Assembly: GCA_012026835.1 (NCBI GenBank)
Contig: VEPN01000005.1
Span: 28,344 to 92,343, forward strand
DNA length: 64,000 nt
From: Candidatus Methanoperedens sp.
GTDB taxonomy: Archaea; Halobacteriota; Methanosarcinia; Methanosarcinales; Methanoperedenaceae
Direction of reading: 5' to 3'
The translations under genes and the position numbers were made by a program. The notes below the pieces were generated by a model that made no database searches, had not been told where the DNA came from, and saw only the letters and a list, made by a program, of their open reading frames with translations. Positions 33,845-44,420 of the stretch are shown piece by piece (position 1 is the first letter of the stretch; every line of letters starts with the position of its first letter).

Positions 33845-35488
33845 ATGGCAGGGCAATTAAGTGGACAGCCTATTATTATATTAGATAAAGACAAAACAAG
33901 GACGCAGGGAAGAGAAGCGCTCAATTTCAATATCACGGCGGCAAAAGCAATAGCAGATGCAGTAAGGACAACGCTCGGCCCGAGAGGCATGGACAAGATG
34001 CTTGTAAATCCTGTCGGAGACATGGTCATTACAAATGATGGTGCAACAATTTTAAGGGAAATGGATATAAAACACCCGGCTGCCAAGATGATGGTTGAGA
34101 TTTCCCGTACGCAGGAAGATAAAGCCGGGGACGGAACCACAAGCGCAGTCGTTCTTGCGGGAGAGCTTCTCAACAAAGCCAGGATGCTGATAGAGCAGGA
34201 TGTCCATCCGACAACGATTACGAGGGGCTACAGTCTTGCTTCGGTAAAAGCTCTTGAGATTCTTGATGAACTGGCCATTGATGCCACAGATGACGTTCTT
34301 GAAAATATCGCAAGGACTGCACTCACAGGAAAAAGCGCAGATCTCGCGCTTGAACCGCTTGTCCAATTATGCGTAAAGACCGCCCAGTCTATCAAAGAAG
34401 GCGGAAAGGTGAATGTAAAGGACAATATCAACATCATCCACCAGCGCGGTGGAAGCATCAAAGATACAAAATTCATTCATGGGATCGTGATAGATAAGTC
34501 AAGGGCCCATAAAAACATGCCCAAGAAAGTCGAGAACGCAAAGATCGCGATACTCGATACCGGCATCGAAGTCGAGAAAACAAAATCCAAGTCCAAGCTC
34601 CAGATATCATCGGCTGATATGCTTACAGAAGCACGGCTTGAGGAGAGCAAGCTTGTGGAGGAGAAGGTGGAAGCGCTTGCAAAAAGCGGCGTAAACGTCA
34701 TATTCACGGAAAAAGGCATAGACGACATAGGGATGCATTACCTTACAAAGAAAGGCCTGTTTGCAGTGCGAAGATGCAAGGACGAAGAAATCAAGAAACT
34801 GGTAAAAGCAACAGGCGCCCGCGTCGTATCAAAAGTTGACGGCGTGGAAGAAGAAGACCTCGGCAAAGCGGAACTTGTCGAGGAGCGCGGTGTTGGCAAC
34901 TACAAGATGGTTTATGTGGAAGGCTGTGCAAATCCCAAAGCCGTATCCATACTGATCTACAGCGGTGCAGAGCACGTAGCAGAAGAAGTCGAGCGTGCGC
35001 TTGATGATGCGCTGCGCGTGGTAGGTGATGTAATAGAGGACCGCAAGATAGTGGCAGGTGGCGGCTCACCAGAAATCGAGCTTGCAATGAGATTACGGAA
35101 TTATGCGACCACGCTTTCGGGGAGGGAACAGCTTGCAGTATCGGCCTATGCAGATGCGCTTGAGGAAATACCCAAAGGCATTGCTGAGAATGCGGGACTT
35201 GATACCATTAACACCATTGTGGATTTGCGGAAAATACACAGCGAAGGAAAGACAACCGAGGGCCTGAATGTTTTCACAGGTAGAACCGATGATATGCTGG
35301 AGCTGGGAATAGTCGAGCCATTACGTGTAAAGACACAGATCATAAAATCAGCAACAGATGCGGCCAATATGATATTGCGTATCGATGATATCCTGATGGC
35401 GAAAGAAACAGGCATGATGGACGTCAAACCCGAACATACGGCAAATTATTATGACGGAATGGCCCCTCCTGAACACGATGATGAATGA
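33845..35488 (+). CDS. Thermosome subunit (group II chaperonin)
   Basis: 547 residues, the full chaperonin length. [21 protein letters not shown] (in parts) and [18 protein letters not shown] at the N-terminus, [15 protein letters not shown] near 95 for ATP hydrolysis, and [16 protein letters not shown] near 400 mark it. It folds proteins in a double ring that closes with a built-in lid. TTATTTATAG at about 33789 is a likely TATA box. It is upstream of grpE-dnaK-dnaJ, but a hairpin after it (35508-35527) suggests a separate transcript. The short C-terminus ends with acidic PPEHDDE instead of the GGM tail of many thermosomes. Confidence 0.95.
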   Translation: MAGQLSGQPIIILDKDKTRTQGREALNFNITAAKAIADAVRTTLGPRGMDKMLVNPVGDMVITNDGATILREMDIKHPAAKMMVEISRTQEDKAGDGTTSAVVLAGELLNKARMLIEQDVHPTTITRGYSLASVKALEILDELAIDATDDVLENIARTALTGKSADLALEPLVQLCVKTAQSIKEGGKVNVKDNINIIHQRGGSIKDTKFIHGIVIDKSRAHKNMPKKVENAKIAILDTGIEVEKTKSKSKLQISSADMLTEARLEESKLVEEKVEALAKSGVNVIFTEKGIDDIGMHYLTKKGLFAVRRCKDEEIKKLVKATGARVVSKVDGVEEEDLGKAELVEERGVGNYKMVYVEGCANPKAVSILIYSGAEHVAEEVERALDDALRVVGDVIEDRKIVAGGGSPEIELAMRLRNYATTLSGREQLAVSAYADALEEIPKGIAENAGLDTINTIVDLRKIHSEGKTTEGLNVFTGRTDDMLELGIVEPLRVKTQIIKSATDAANMILRIDDILMAKETGMMDVKPEHTANYYDGMAPPEHDDE

Positions 35489-35507
35489 TCAATAGATCAA
35501 AATGCAA

Positions 35508-35527
35508 AACCCGGCGCCTGCCGGGTT
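35508..35527. terminator. Hairpin after thermosome gene
   Basis: AACCCGGC (35508-35515) pairs perfectly with GCCGGGTT (35520-35527) with a four-base loop, 20 bases past the stop codon, followed by a modest T-rich stretch. Likely transcript end. Confidence 0.55.
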
Positions 35528-35579
35528 GTTAATTCAGCATTTCAGATATTTATTCGGAATTTAATCATGGGGTTATCTG

Positions 35580-36173
35580 ATGGCAAATAAACAAGGTAAA
35601 AATCTGGAAGAAGCGCAAACTAAGGAAAGTGAAACTTCCGATCATGAAGGTGAAGAGATAAAAGAACAGGAACCGTGTAAAGAAGAGCTCGTAAAAGAAT
35701 TTGAGACTATTAAAAAACAACTCGCTGAGGAAAAAGACAGATTTCTTCGCCTTAACGCGGAGTTCGATAATTTCAGGAAAAGGACACAGAAAGAAAAAGA
35801 AGAATTCACCAAATATGCGAATGAAAAATTAATACTTGAACTTATAGACGTATTCGAGGCCCTTGAGAGAGGATTAGAAAATGCCAGGAAGCCAGACAAT
35901 AAAGATAAATTGATAGAAGGCATAGAACTTGTATATAAGCAGTTCAAAAACGTCCTTGAGAAAAATGGTCTTGTCCCTATCAAGGCTGTGGGGGAAAAAT
36001 TCGACCACAACAGGCATGAGGCTATGATGCAGACGCTCACGGACGACTATGAAGAAGATACAATACTTGAAGAATTTGCGAGGGGTTATATGTTGAACAG
36101 TAAGGTCATTCGTTATTCTAAAGTAAGAGTATCGAAAAAGAAAGAAACTGAGGAAGAAAATGAGGTGAAATAA
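35580..36173 (+). CDS. grpE: Nucleotide exchange factor GrpE
   Basis: 197 residues. A charged N-terminal segment is followed by a long coiled coil (about 35-85, [21 protein letters not shown]), the [12 protein letters not shown] helices and the beta domain [13 protein letters not shown]...[14 protein letters not shown]. It releases ADP from DnaK. Archaea with DnaK acquired this set from bacteria. Its stop overlaps the dnaK start by one base (TAATG). Confidence 0.93.
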   Translation: MANKQGKNLEEAQTKESETSDHEGEEIKEQEPCKEELVKEFETIKKQLAEEKDRFLRLNAEFDNFRKRTQKEKEEFTKYANEKLILELIDVFEALERGLENARKPDNKDKLIEGIELVYKQFKNVLEKNGLVPIKAVGEKFDHNRHEAMMQTLTDDYEEDTILEEFARGYMLNSKVIRYSKVRVSKKKETEEENEVK

Positions 36174-38047
36174 TGGCTAAGATAATAGGAATAGACTTGG
36201 GTACGAGCAACTCGGCCGCTGCAGTAATGCAGGGAACAAGGCCTGTAATAATACCGAGCGCTGAAGGAATATCCCTCGGAGGGAAGGCTTTCCCTTCGTA
36301 TGTGGCATTCACAAAAGACGGCCAGAGGCTCGTCGGGGAGCCTGCAAGAAGACAGGCTGTAACAAATCCTGAAGGCACGGCTTTCGCTTTCAAGAGAAAA
36401 ATGGGGACGGATTTCAAATACAACCTGCGCGGGAAGGAATACAGACCGCAGGAGCTTTCAGCTTTTCTCCTGCAAAAGATAAAACAGGATGCTGAAGCTT
36501 TTCTTGGCGACAAGGTCGAAAAAGCAGTGATCACTGTGCCTGCATATTTCAACGATAACCAGAGACAGGCCACCAAGGATGCCGGGGAGATAGCGGGACT
36601 TGAAGTTGTAAGGATAATCAACGAACCCACAGCAGCATCCCTTGCGTATGGTCTTGATAAAGCAGGGGACCAGAAGATCCTTGTATTCGACCTTGGAGGA
36701 GGTACTCTTGATGTGACCATAATGGAGATGGGAGGCGGGGTTTTCGAGGTCAAATCCACGGCGGGCGACACGCAGCTTGGCGGCACAGACATGGATAACA
36801 GGCTTGTGGATTACATAGCCGAGGAATTCAAGAAAGAACACGGTATCGACCTTCGAAAAGACAGGGTTGCGAACCAGAGGTTGCGTGATGCCGCAGAAAA
36901 GGCAAAGATCGAACTCTCTACGACGCTCACAACTGAGATTAACCAGCCCTTCATAACAGCGGATGCATCGGGGCCAAAGCACCTGACAATGACCCTGACA
37001 AGAGCAAAACTTGAGGAGGTCATACGCCCTGTTATAGACAGATGCAAGGCGCCTCTTGAGCAGGCATTATCTGATGCCAAGCTGACTCCAAATGACATTA
37101 ATAAAATAATCCTGGTAGGCGGGCCGACCCGGATGCCCATAGTACAGAAATTCGTTGAAGATTATGTGGGAAAGAAAGTGGAAGGGGGTGTTGACCCGAT
37201 GGAATGCGTTGCCATGGGCGCAGCGATACAGGCAGGCGTGCTGACAGGCGAGGTAAAGGATATCCTGCTGCTTGACGTTACACCTCTCACCCTGGGAATC
37301 GAGACCCTGGGACATGTCATGACAAAGCTCATAGACAGGAATACCACAATACCCACAAGGAAAAGCCAGATATTCTCGACTGCTGCCGATAGCCAGACAA
37401 CCGTTGAAATTCATGTACTTCAGGGAGAGAGGGCTATGGCATATGACAATGTTACCCTCGGAAGGTTCAACCTTGTCGGGATACCGCCCGCGCCGCGAGG
37501 AATCCCACAGATAGAGGTTACATTTGATATCGATGCGAACGGAATATTGCATGTTACAGCAAAAGACTTAGGCACTGGAAAAGAACAGAAGATGACCATA
37601 ACAGCGCCGCTCAAAATGGCTTCGGATGAGATTGACAGGAAGATAAAGGATGCAGAGAAATATGCCGAAGAGGACAGGAAGAGAAAGGAGAAAGTCGAGG
37701 TGACCAACCAGGCTGATACGCTGATATACTCGACCGAGAAGACGCTCAGGGAGCTTGGCGACAAGGTCTCAGGCGACCAGAAGGCAAAGGTCGAAAATGC
37801 TGTGGCAAATTTAAGGGATGCAATGAAAAGTGATGATGCGGGCAGGATAAAGGCTGCAATCGAGGATCTCACAAAAGAGATGCATGCGATAAGCACGATA
37901 CTATACCAGCAGCAGGCTCAGCAGCAACAGGGGCAGCCGGGCGCACAGGCCGGACAGGCCGGACAGCAGGAGCCAGCCGGGGAAGAGAAGAAAGATGAGA
38001 AAGTGACGGACGCGGAATATAAGGTTGTGGACGACGACAAGAAATAA
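36173..38047 (+). CDS. dnaK: Chaperone DnaK (Hsp70)
   Basis: 624 residues. The ATPase begins [16 protein letters not shown] and has [19 protein letters not shown] near 165 and [16 protein letters not shown] near 320; the linker [12 protein letters not shown] is near 365. The C-terminal lid ends with a Q/G/A-rich tail and [13 protein letters not shown]. It holds unfolded protein in an ATP cycle driven by DnaJ and GrpE. The gene is in the order grpE-dnaK-dnaJ, as in mesophilic methanogens. Confidence 0.97.
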   Translation: MAKIIGIDLGTSNSAAAVMQGTRPVIIPSAEGISLGGKAFPSYVAFTKDGQRLVGEPARRQAVTNPEGTAFAFKRKMGTDFKYNLRGKEYRPQELSAFLLQKIKQDAEAFLGDKVEKAVITVPAYFNDNQRQATKDAGEIAGLEVVRIINEPTAASLAYGLDKAGDQKILVFDLGGGTLDVTIMEMGGGVFEVKSTAGDTQLGGTDMDNRLVDYIAEEFKKEHGIDLRKDRVANQRLRDAAEKAKIELSTTLTTEINQPFITADASGPKHLTMTLTRAKLEEVIRPVIDRCKAPLEQALSDAKLTPNDINKIILVGGPTRMPIVQKFVEDYVGKKVEGGVDPMECVAMGAAIQAGVLTGEVKDILLLDVTPLTLGIETLGHVMTKLIDRNTTIPTRKSQIFSTAADSQTTVEIHVLQGERAMAYDNVTLGRFNLVGIPPAPRGIPQIEVTFDIDANGILHVTAKDLGTGKEQKMTITAPLKMASDEIDRKIKDAEKYAEEDRKRKEKVEVTNQADTLIYSTEKTLRELGDKVSGDQKAKVENAVANLRDAMKSDDAGRIKAAIEDLTKEMHAISTILYQQQAQQQQGQPGAQAGQAGQQEPAGEEKKDEKVTDAEYKVVDDDKK

Positions 38048-38061
38048 CGACTTCTCACAAC

Positions 38062-38094
38062 AGGAGAAGGAGTATGCATGCATACCCTTCTCCT
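38062..38094. terminator. Hairpin between dnaK and dnaJ
   Basis: AGGAGAAGG (38062-38070) pairs with CCTTCTCCT (38086-38094); inside, TATGCATGCATA (38073-38084) is itself a palindrome. It could cut dnaJ expression relative to dnaK or act as an mRNA processing site. Confidence 0.5.
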
Positions 38095-38155
38095 GGCGCT
38101 TGTCCAGCAATCGGACATATCTTTTTTACTTTGGAAGTCATTAAGATTCTAAATT

Positions 38156-39292
38156 ATGGCTACTAAACGCGACTATTACGAGATTCTCGGTGTGGACAAA
38201 AAAGCATCACCAGACGATATAAAATCAGCATATCGTAAACTTGCGATGCAGTACCATCCCGACAGGAACAAAGCCCCTGATGCCGAGGAGAAGTTCAAGG
38301 AGATTTCAGAGGCATACGCTGTGCTGTCTGACCAGAACAAACGCCAGCAGTACGACCAGTTCGGCCATGCGGGCATAGATATGAGGTATTCACAGGAGGA
38401 TATCTTCAGGGGGGTGGACTTTGAGGATATTCTCAGGGATTTCGGGGCTGGTGGATTTGGTTTTGGCCGGGGGGGAGGCGGTGGCGGGATTTTTGATATA
38501 TTCTTCGGGGGGGAAAGAAGACGTGAAGGACCAAGGCGCGGCTCGGATATACTTTACGAATTAGCGGTAAATTTTGAGGATGCTGCATTCGGGAAAACCA
38601 TTGACCTGGAAATCCCAAGGACTGAGAAATGCGATGTATGCAATGGGAGTGGTGCAAAGCCCGGAACATCTTCCAGAACATGCCCTACATGCCGAGGAAC
38701 GGGCCAGGTGAGCAGGACACAGAACACGCCTTTTGGAAGGTTCATGACCACCTCCACCTGCGGGACTTGCCGCGGGAATGGTCAGATAATCGATTCGCCA
38801 TGCACAAACTGCCACGGCTCAGGCACGGTCCAGAGAAGGCGCAAGCTTGAGGTAAAAATCCCTGCCGGTGTAGATACGGGCTCAAGGCTAAGGGTGGCAG
38901 GGGAAGGGGAAGCCGGAGAGAAAGGCGGGCCCCCCGGCGACCTGTATGTGCAAATATATGTCAAGCCCCACACCATCTTCACACGCCATGAAAATGATAT
39001 TATTATGGAGAAAAATATCAGTTTCACTCAGGCTGCCCTCGGAGATGAGATCATTGTTCCTACCCTGGACGGTAAGGCCAAGATGAAAATCCCGCCCGGT
39101 ACCCAGAACGGCGAGATTTTCCGCCTGCGGGGTAAAGGTTTTCCAAGCCTTCACATATCGGGAAAGGGGGATGAACTTGTGAGGATAAAGGTTGAAGTCC
39201 CGACAAAGCTGAACGACAGGCAAAAACAGTTGCTTCGTGAATTTGCAGAGGCAAGCGGCGAGAAGGTGAAAAGCAGGGGCTTCTTCGGGTGA
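38156..39292 (+). CDS. dnaJ: Co-chaperone DnaJ
   Basis: 378 residues. J domain (about 5-70) with HPD in MQYHPDRN; a Gly/Phe-rich linker ([23 protein letters not shown] in pieces); four zinc repeats [24 protein letters not shown] and CTNCHGSG (about 158-222); and the C-terminal substrate domains. It stimulates DnaK. The tail KSRGFFG is short. It closes the chaperone gene set and is followed by a strong hairpin. Confidence 0.96.
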   Translation: MATKRDYYEILGVDKKASPDDIKSAYRKLAMQYHPDRNKAPDAEEKFKEISEAYAVLSDQNKRQQYDQFGHAGIDMRYSQEDIFRGVDFEDILRDFGAGGFGFGRGGGGGGIFDIFFGGERRREGPRRGSDILYELAVNFEDAAFGKTIDLEIPRTEKCDVCNGSGAKPGTSSRTCPTCRGTGQVSRTQNTPFGRFMTTSTCGTCRGNGQIIDSPCTNCHGSGTVQRRRKLEVKIPAGVDTGSRLRVAGEGEAGEKGGPPGDLYVQIYVKPHTIFTRHENDIIMEKNISFTQAALGDEIIVPTLDGKAKMKIPPGTQNGEIFRLRGKGFPSLHISGKGDELVRIKVEVPTKLNDRQKQLLREFAEASGEKVKSRGFFG

Positions 39293-39317
39293 GTATATCA
39301 TTAAAAATAAGAAAAAT

Positions 39318-39339
39318 CCACCGGATAATTAACCGGTGG
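39318..39339. terminator. Hairpin after dnaJ
   Basis: CCACCGG (39318-39324) pairs with CCGGTGG (39333-39339) with an eight-base loop; a T-rich stretch follows. It lies between dnaJ and the convergent cytochrome gene. Confidence 0.6.
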
Positions 39340-39398
39340 CTTGATGCTCTTTTAGTTTTCCAATTTTTTTTGAGATCTATGCTATCGAAACTTCAAGA

Positions 39399-40919
39399 CT
39401 AAGGCGAACTTAACGATTTCAGGTATTCTACCAGGTCATCCTTTTCCTGGTCACTCAACTTCAGGTCAAAGAACTTGTTGTAATGGTTCACGACATCCAG
39501 CAGGGTTGCGAAACGACCGTCGTGGTAGAAGCGGCCTTTATTCTCTGGTTTCATGAACAGGCCGTTTTCTCGTACAAATATGCCGCCCAGGTTCATAGTC
39601 TTATAGACCCCATCCGGAGCCCTATCTGCCTGGAAGCTGTCGATACCAATCTCAGATGGTTTATGCAGATTCCAGCCGGGTTCAGTCCAGAGTGGCTCTA
39701 CGTGACAGTTGTTACACTGAGCCTTCCCGCTGAAGAGTTCATCACCGCGTTCAGCCGCTTCCTGATCAAAGTCTACACCTGGTTGAGGCGTTGGCGATGG
39801 AAGAGCAAGCTGATAGAATTGGAGTGCCGGAAGTTTCGAGGTGATCATATCCTCATCAGGATCGGTTTGTACGTGCCCGAATTTATTGGCAGCAGCTATG
39901 GGGAATTTCGTTGCATCATCAAGCCTGGGATCAAAGAATGTCCCTTTCCCATGCATTTCAAGATTTGCAACAAAGGCATTCCAGTACGGGACACTGCCCC
40001 ATGCACCTGTCCACGTATGCTGGTTGAATCCTGCCAGTCCATAAGCGTTCGGAAGCAATGTAGCGCCAGATACATTTGTCCCGGTTACAACGCCGTCAGT
40101 AACTTGTTGTGGATTAAATGCCTTGCCGTCAAGGAATAGCTCGGCATCGAATTTCCCGGGCCCCCAGCTGTTCAATACAGTCCTGACAGTGGTTTCATCT
40201 GTGCCAAGAAGATCCGCAACAGGCTTCAGGTTGGGGGAAAGACTTACTATTGCCCCTACATTCAGGTCGCGGTTCGCCCAGCCGTCAAGACGGTGGCCGA
40301 CCCCGAAAGCCAGCGAGTTATCGACTGTGGAATGGCATAAAGCGCATGTAATGCCCATCGTTGTAAGAGTTCCATTATTATCAAATGTGCCATTAACCCC
40401 CACTACGGCATTGAGTTTAAGAAGTGCAAGCGTTGTAGCCGGGTCATCAAGATTTACTTTACCCTTCTTGAGGTCTCTTACAAGCTTGTTGGGAAGAGCA
40501 TCGACATCAACTTTCAGGCCCACAGCCAGGGCGGTCTTCGGGCTGACGCCAGGCCCGACACCTCCGAAATTTTCGCCTGCAATAGCCTTATGGAGTTGAA
40601 GCGTATCTCCCCAGAACGCCTCATCACCGAAGGTATCGAAGCGGAAGATCTGCCTGCCTTCCATGACCATCTTCTGTGCATTATTTAGAACCGGGTCTTT
40701 TTTCATGTGATCCCGGGAAGTCATCATTTTGTCATCAGGCAACTGTTCTTCGTCGGTTTCCCTCGATGCATCATTAGTTTCTTTTTTGATCATCTGAATA
40801 TTTCCGTAAATTTGTTCATCCAGTGTTTTCTCAGATGATGCGTTCACTGCATTTAAGCCAGCAAGGCTCCCAAAGATGAGAACAATGGCTAAAATACCAA
40901 TTAAGCTAATCTTTTTCAT
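39399..40919 (-). CDS. Secreted di-heme c-type cytochrome
   Basis: About 506 residues from ATG 40919, set by GGAGGT five bases upstream. MKKISLIGILAIVLIFGSLAGLNAVNAS is a signal peptide. Two heme c motifs are present: CALCH near 195 and CNNCH near 405, the latter in a cytochrome-c-like domain (RGDELFSGKAQCNNCHVEP). FGVGHRLDGWANRDLNVG near 205 and KGRFYHDGRFATLLDVVNHYN near 470 recall di-heme peroxidase-like proteins (CCP/MauG group), but I cannot assign a peroxidase. It is extracellular or periplasmic-face. Alone, with no partner; a bacterial origin is plausible. Confidence 0.8.
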   Translation of the reverse strand: MKKISLIGILAIVLIFGSLAGLNAVNASSEKTLDEQIYGNIQMIKKETNDASRETDEEQLPDDKMMTSRDHMKKDPVLNNAQKMVMEGRQIFRFDTFGDEAFWGDTLQLHKAIAGENFGGVGPGVSPKTALAVGLKVDVDALPNKLVRDLKKGKVNLDDPATTLALLKLNAVVGVNGTFDNNGTLTTMGITCALCHSTVDNSLAFGVGHRLDGWANRDLNVGAIVSLSPNLKPVADLLGTDETTVRTVLNSWGPGKFDAELFLDGKAFNPQQVTDGVVTGTNVSGATLLPNAYGLAGFNQHTWTGAWGSVPYWNAFVANLEMHGKGTFFDPRLDDATKFPIAAANKFGHVQTDPDEDMITSKLPALQFYQLALPSPTPQPGVDFDQEAAERGDELFSGKAQCNNCHVEPLWTEPGWNLHKPSEIGIDSFQADRAPDGVYKTMNLGGIFVRENGLFMKPENKGRFYHDGRFATLLDVVNHYNKFFDLKLSDQEKDDLVEYLKSLSSP

Positions 40920-41160
40920 TATTACCTCCACTTAACCGCCAGAAAGATCTGACAATAGGGGTTAACGATACTATTATTTATAGTTTCTGGATGAGTCGGT
41001 GCAGTCCAAAAATATATAATGGAACAAGAAAATTATGATAATGAACGATGGCTATTAAAGCTTGCTGGAATCAAATTCTCGATCATTTTAATAAATGTTC
41101 TCTAAAAGCTATTAATTCGGAGCATGTATGTAGATATAAAAGATTATAAAGGTATTAAAA

Positions 41161-41862
41161 ATGAGACAGGAATATTTTGAAAACTATGTGGAACATGCCT
41201 TTGGAGACTATAAACAGGCTGGTTTTAAAATCAATCAAATAATGCATAATTATACGCGGTTCTTCCCAGATGATTTGGATTCCAAAGTTCTCGATATAGG
41301 CATTGGTCGTGGGGAAATGCTTACTGTTTTTAATAATTTAGGATACCGGGACTATCTTGGTATCGATATATCTCCCTCTACTATTTCATTTTGTAAAAAT
41401 ATCGGATTGAATTGTATCCAGATACAAAATACGGAAAACTATCTTACTGAGCATCATGGACAATTTGACATGATTACATTATGCGACGTATTAGAACATA
41501 TAGAAAAAAATAAGGTCATTGAATTTGCAAAATCAGCAGGTATAGCTTTAAAAAATAATGGAATAATTATCATCCAGGTCCCAAATATGCAATCGCCTGA
41601 CCCTGCCCTTCACCGGTATAATGATATGACTCATGAGATTGGTTTCACAGAACACTCTTTAAATCAGCTTCTAATGCTGGCAGGGTTTTCCGATATAAAA
41701 TTCTATCCTTATGAGATTATTATCGGCTGGAGCCTAAAAAACATTATTCGAACATTTGTTAGACAAGTGTATCTTGATATTGTTCGGATAAGGAGATTGG
41801 TTAACGGCGATCTGAACCCGAAGATTCTAAGCCCGGTTTTCTTTGCTGTAGCTAAAAAATGA
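41161..41862 (+). CDS. SAM-dependent methyltransferase, glycan cluster
   Basis: 233 residues. VLDIGIGRGEMLTVFNNLGYRDYLGIDIS is motif I and the acidic loop; FDMITLCDVLEHIEKNKVIEF is the VLEH type motif II; and IIIIQVPNMQSPDPALHRYNDMTHEIGFTEHSLNQLL is common in methyltransferases of polysaccharide clusters. It starts a run of AT-rich genes. The first 45 bases are repeated at 46841, evidence of past rearrangement. Confidence 0.8.
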   Translation: MRQEYFENYVEHAFGDYKQAGFKINQIMHNYTRFFPDDLDSKVLDIGIGRGEMLTVFNNLGYRDYLGIDISPSTISFCKNIGLNCIQIQNTENYLTEHHGQFDMITLCDVLEHIEKNKVIEFAKSAGIALKNNGIIIIQVPNMQSPDPALHRYNDMTHEIGFTEHSLNQLLMLAGFSDIKFYPYEIIIGWSLKNIIRTFVRQVYLDIVRIRRLVNGDLNPKILSPVFFAVAKK

Positions 41863-42003
41863 ATGAATTTATGAACCCGTTGTACAATCATTCAACATTC
41901 AAATTTACCATATTGTCAAATGTTTCTAAGGAAGTAATAGGGATTTTGAGGAATTTTGTACGAAAATACGAGGATAAAAGTCTGAATTTTAGAGGTTTTA
42001 CCG

Positions 42004-44037
42004 ATGTTGTTTGATTTAGTGTTATTCTTTGTTTCTATAACGCTTTTATTCCTGACATCAACACTGGTCGTCACTCTAATAAATATAAAAGAAAAATTCA
42101 GCATGATTCTTGCATGGTTTGTACTCTCATGGGCACAAATTGTCATAGGAATTGAGTTACTTTCCATATTTAAAATGGTAAGGCAAGACGCAATTTTTTT
42201 CTGGCATTTATTGCTATTTTTGTTTGTCTTTTCTTATATAAGATTGAAAAAAATATCATTACCAAAACTTTCAGCCAAGAAAATTATTTATGAAACTAAA
42301 GATTTCGCCTGCAAAAAGCCGGAAAGAATATATGTTTTATTTATTCTATTTATTTTCATAACTACAGTTTTTATTTCAATTATAACGCCTTCAAATAACT
42401 GGGACTCAATGACGTATCATATGTCCCGGGCAGCATATTGGTATCAGCATGGCACGATTGACCATTTTTTTACAAACAACCTAAGGCAGAATGTAAATCC
42501 TGTGGTAGCTGAAATTGGTATTTTGTGGACTTTCCTTTTTGCCAGAGAAGATCTTTTTGCGAACCTGATCCAGTGGACATCCCTGGTCTTTTCGTCTGTT
42601 GCACTGTATGCGGTTTGCCGTAAGTTCGGTTTCGAGCAACAAACTTCTCTTTTAACAACTCTGACTTTTCTTAGCTTACCGATGGTGATATTACAGGCCA
42701 GTACATCTCAAAATGATTTGATTACAGCGGCTTTTATCATGATCGCAGTTTATTTTACTTTTATCGGACTAAATAATGACAAGCTTAATCTGCCTCATCT
42801 ATTTCTTGCAGGATTAAGTTTAGGATTAGCAGTTGGGACTAAAGGATACGCCCTGTTCTTTTTACCAGGTTTTTTTATTTTTTCATTATTAACTATTTCC
42901 AGATCAAAAGAGTTAAAGAGAACTAACAAATCCTTCATGTATATTGGATGCTGTCTATTAGGTATTTTACTTTTCTCTACTTACAACTGGGTTCAGAACT
43001 TTGCAAGTTACGGAAATCTTCTCTCGGATGGGGATTCCACGGAATATGCAAAAGTCGTGGACCCAAACATAACAACTTTAATTTCAAATATTATCCGTTA
43101 CTGGATAAGTTTTTTTGATTTACCAATCAGTTATTTTCAAGATGTCTTGTATAATTTTGTTGATTTGATTCACTCTATTATAGGAATAGGCATATCATCT
43201 GAAAGGACTACAATCGGTAAATTTGATGTGGCTCAAATAATATTATCGCAGGATAGTGCTTATTTTGGACCTCTCGGGTTTTTCCTTATCTGGCCAGGAA
43301 TCATAGCTGCAATATTGGTTTTGATATTCAAATATTTTAAAAAAGAAAAAATAGACAGTAAGTTATCTCATGTTATAGCTATTCTGGGATTATCAATATC
43401 TTTCTTTCTTGTATTTAGTTTCCTTCTAAAATGGCAGCCCTGGGGTGGACGTTTATTGGTTGCATTTGTTCTAACAAGTATGCCCGCTGTTGCTTTGTTG
43501 TATAGTAATCTTGAACAATATCCTAAAATAAATAAATTTTTCATGAAGTTAATCATTATTTCTATTATTACTACATCATTTTTATGTCTTTTTTTAAATT
43601 ATACCTCACCTGTTATTCCAATAGGATTTGAAAAAAAAGCATTTTCAATAAATAATATTGAAATATCACCCGCAAAACCACTTATTTTAAAAGAACGAAC
43701 CATCCTGACAATGAATAGAACACAAAAGCGTTTTTTTAATTATCCTGAGGGGTATTTAACATTTGAACTTGTAAATCAAAAAATACCTGCTGACGGAAAG
43801 TTAGGATTAGTAATCGGCAGTGATGATTGGGATTATCCTTTCTTTGGAGAACATTTTGGACGGAGAATATTTCAAATTTCTAAAGATAACTTAAATATTA
43901 AAGGCTTTAATGTCTTAATGAATGAAATGGATCTTGATGGGATTTTAGTGAGAAAAAGCATATACTTAGATAATAACCCTGGGTATGAAGGTGAGAAGTA
44001 TTATGAAAGAGGGGATTTTAGATTAATAACAAAATAA
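42004..44037 (+). CDS. GT39/ArnT-like integral membrane glycosyltransferase
   Basis: 677 residues with about 11-12 membrane spans in the first 530 and a short soluble tail. The first large loop, ITPSNNWDSMTYHMSRAAYWYQHGTIDHFF, carries the acidic residue of PMT/ArnT-type enzymes that use dolichyl- or polyprenyl-phosphate sugars. It probably adds a sugar on the outside of the membrane in the surface glycan pathway. The gene is AT-rich and long runs of FFLF/IIS appear. Confidence 0.7.
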   Translation: MLFDLVLFFVSITLLFLTSTLVVTLINIKEKFSMILAWFVLSWAQIVIGIELLSIFKMVRQDAIFFWHLLLFLFVFSYIRLKKISLPKLSAKKIIYETKDFACKKPERIYVLFILFIFITTVFISIITPSNNWDSMTYHMSRAAYWYQHGTIDHFFTNNLRQNVNPVVAEIGILWTFLFAREDLFANLIQWTSLVFSSVALYAVCRKFGFEQQTSLLTTLTFLSLPMVILQASTSQNDLITAAFIMIAVYFTFIGLNNDKLNLPHLFLAGLSLGLAVGTKGYALFFLPGFFIFSLLTISRSKELKRTNKSFMYIGCCLLGILLFSTYNWVQNFASYGNLLSDGDSTEYAKVVDPNITTLISNIIRYWISFFDLPISYFQDVLYNFVDLIHSIIGIGISSERTTIGKFDVAQIILSQDSAYFGPLGFFLIWPGIIAAILVLIFKYFKKEKIDSKLSHVIAILGLSISFFLVFSFLLKWQPWGGRLLVAFVLTSMPAVALLYSNLEQYPKINKFFMKLIIISIITTSFLCLFLNYTSPVIPIGFEKKAFSINNIEISPAKPLILKERTILTMNRTQKRFFNYPEGYLTFELVNQKIPADGKLGLVIGSDDWDYPFFGEHFGRRIFQISKDNLNIKGFNVLMNEMDLDGILVRKSIYLDNNPGYEGEKYYERGDFRLITK

Positions 44038-44057
44038 AAATTTCGCGATAGGTTATA

Positions 44058-44414
44058 TTACCCCCCTTTGATAATCAGTAAAAGACCAATCAAAATTATG
44101 CCTGCTCCAGCCAGCTTATATACTCCAAAATGTTCATTAAGAATTAAATATGAAAGCGATAAAACAAGAATATATGTGCCGGCAATAAAAGGATAGACAT
44201 AACTTAGATCTTTTTTTGAAAGAGAAATCAACCAAAAAACGGTACTTAAACCATAAAGAAATATCCCTAATTCTATAAACCTGTTTGTTAAAATCAAGAT
44301 TACCGTATTTATATTTAATTGTCCGCTCCCAATTTGCATCATCCCGATTTTCAAAAAAAATTGTCCAAATGCGGCTAATAGCACCCCGGCAATAATGTAT
44401 AGAATAACATTCAT
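44058..44414 (-). CDS. Small EmrE/EamA-type membrane protein
   Basis: 118 residues, four membrane spans: MNVILYIIAGVLLAAFGQFFLKIGM, LGIFLYGLSTVFWLISLS, VYPFIAGTYILVLSLSYLIL and KLAGAGIILIGLLLIIKGG. The layout is that of small multidrug-like proteins, including ArnE/ArnF, which flip lipid-linked sugars. Next to GT39-type and GT2 genes a lipid-sugar flippase is a reasonable inference. It starts six bases downstream of the radical SAM gene end. Confidence 0.7.
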   Translation of the reverse strand: MNVILYIIAGVLLAAFGQFFLKIGMMQIGSGQLNINTVILILTNRFIELGIFLYGLSTVFWLISLSKKDLSYVYPFIAGTYILVLSLSYLILNEHFGVYKLAGAGIILIGLLLIIKGG

Positions 44415-44420
44415 GATTTC

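Noticed and set aside
41161..41862. Insertion-sequence origin for the repeated methyltransferase start
   Set aside because: The repeat has no inverted ends and no transposase frame lies in the window.
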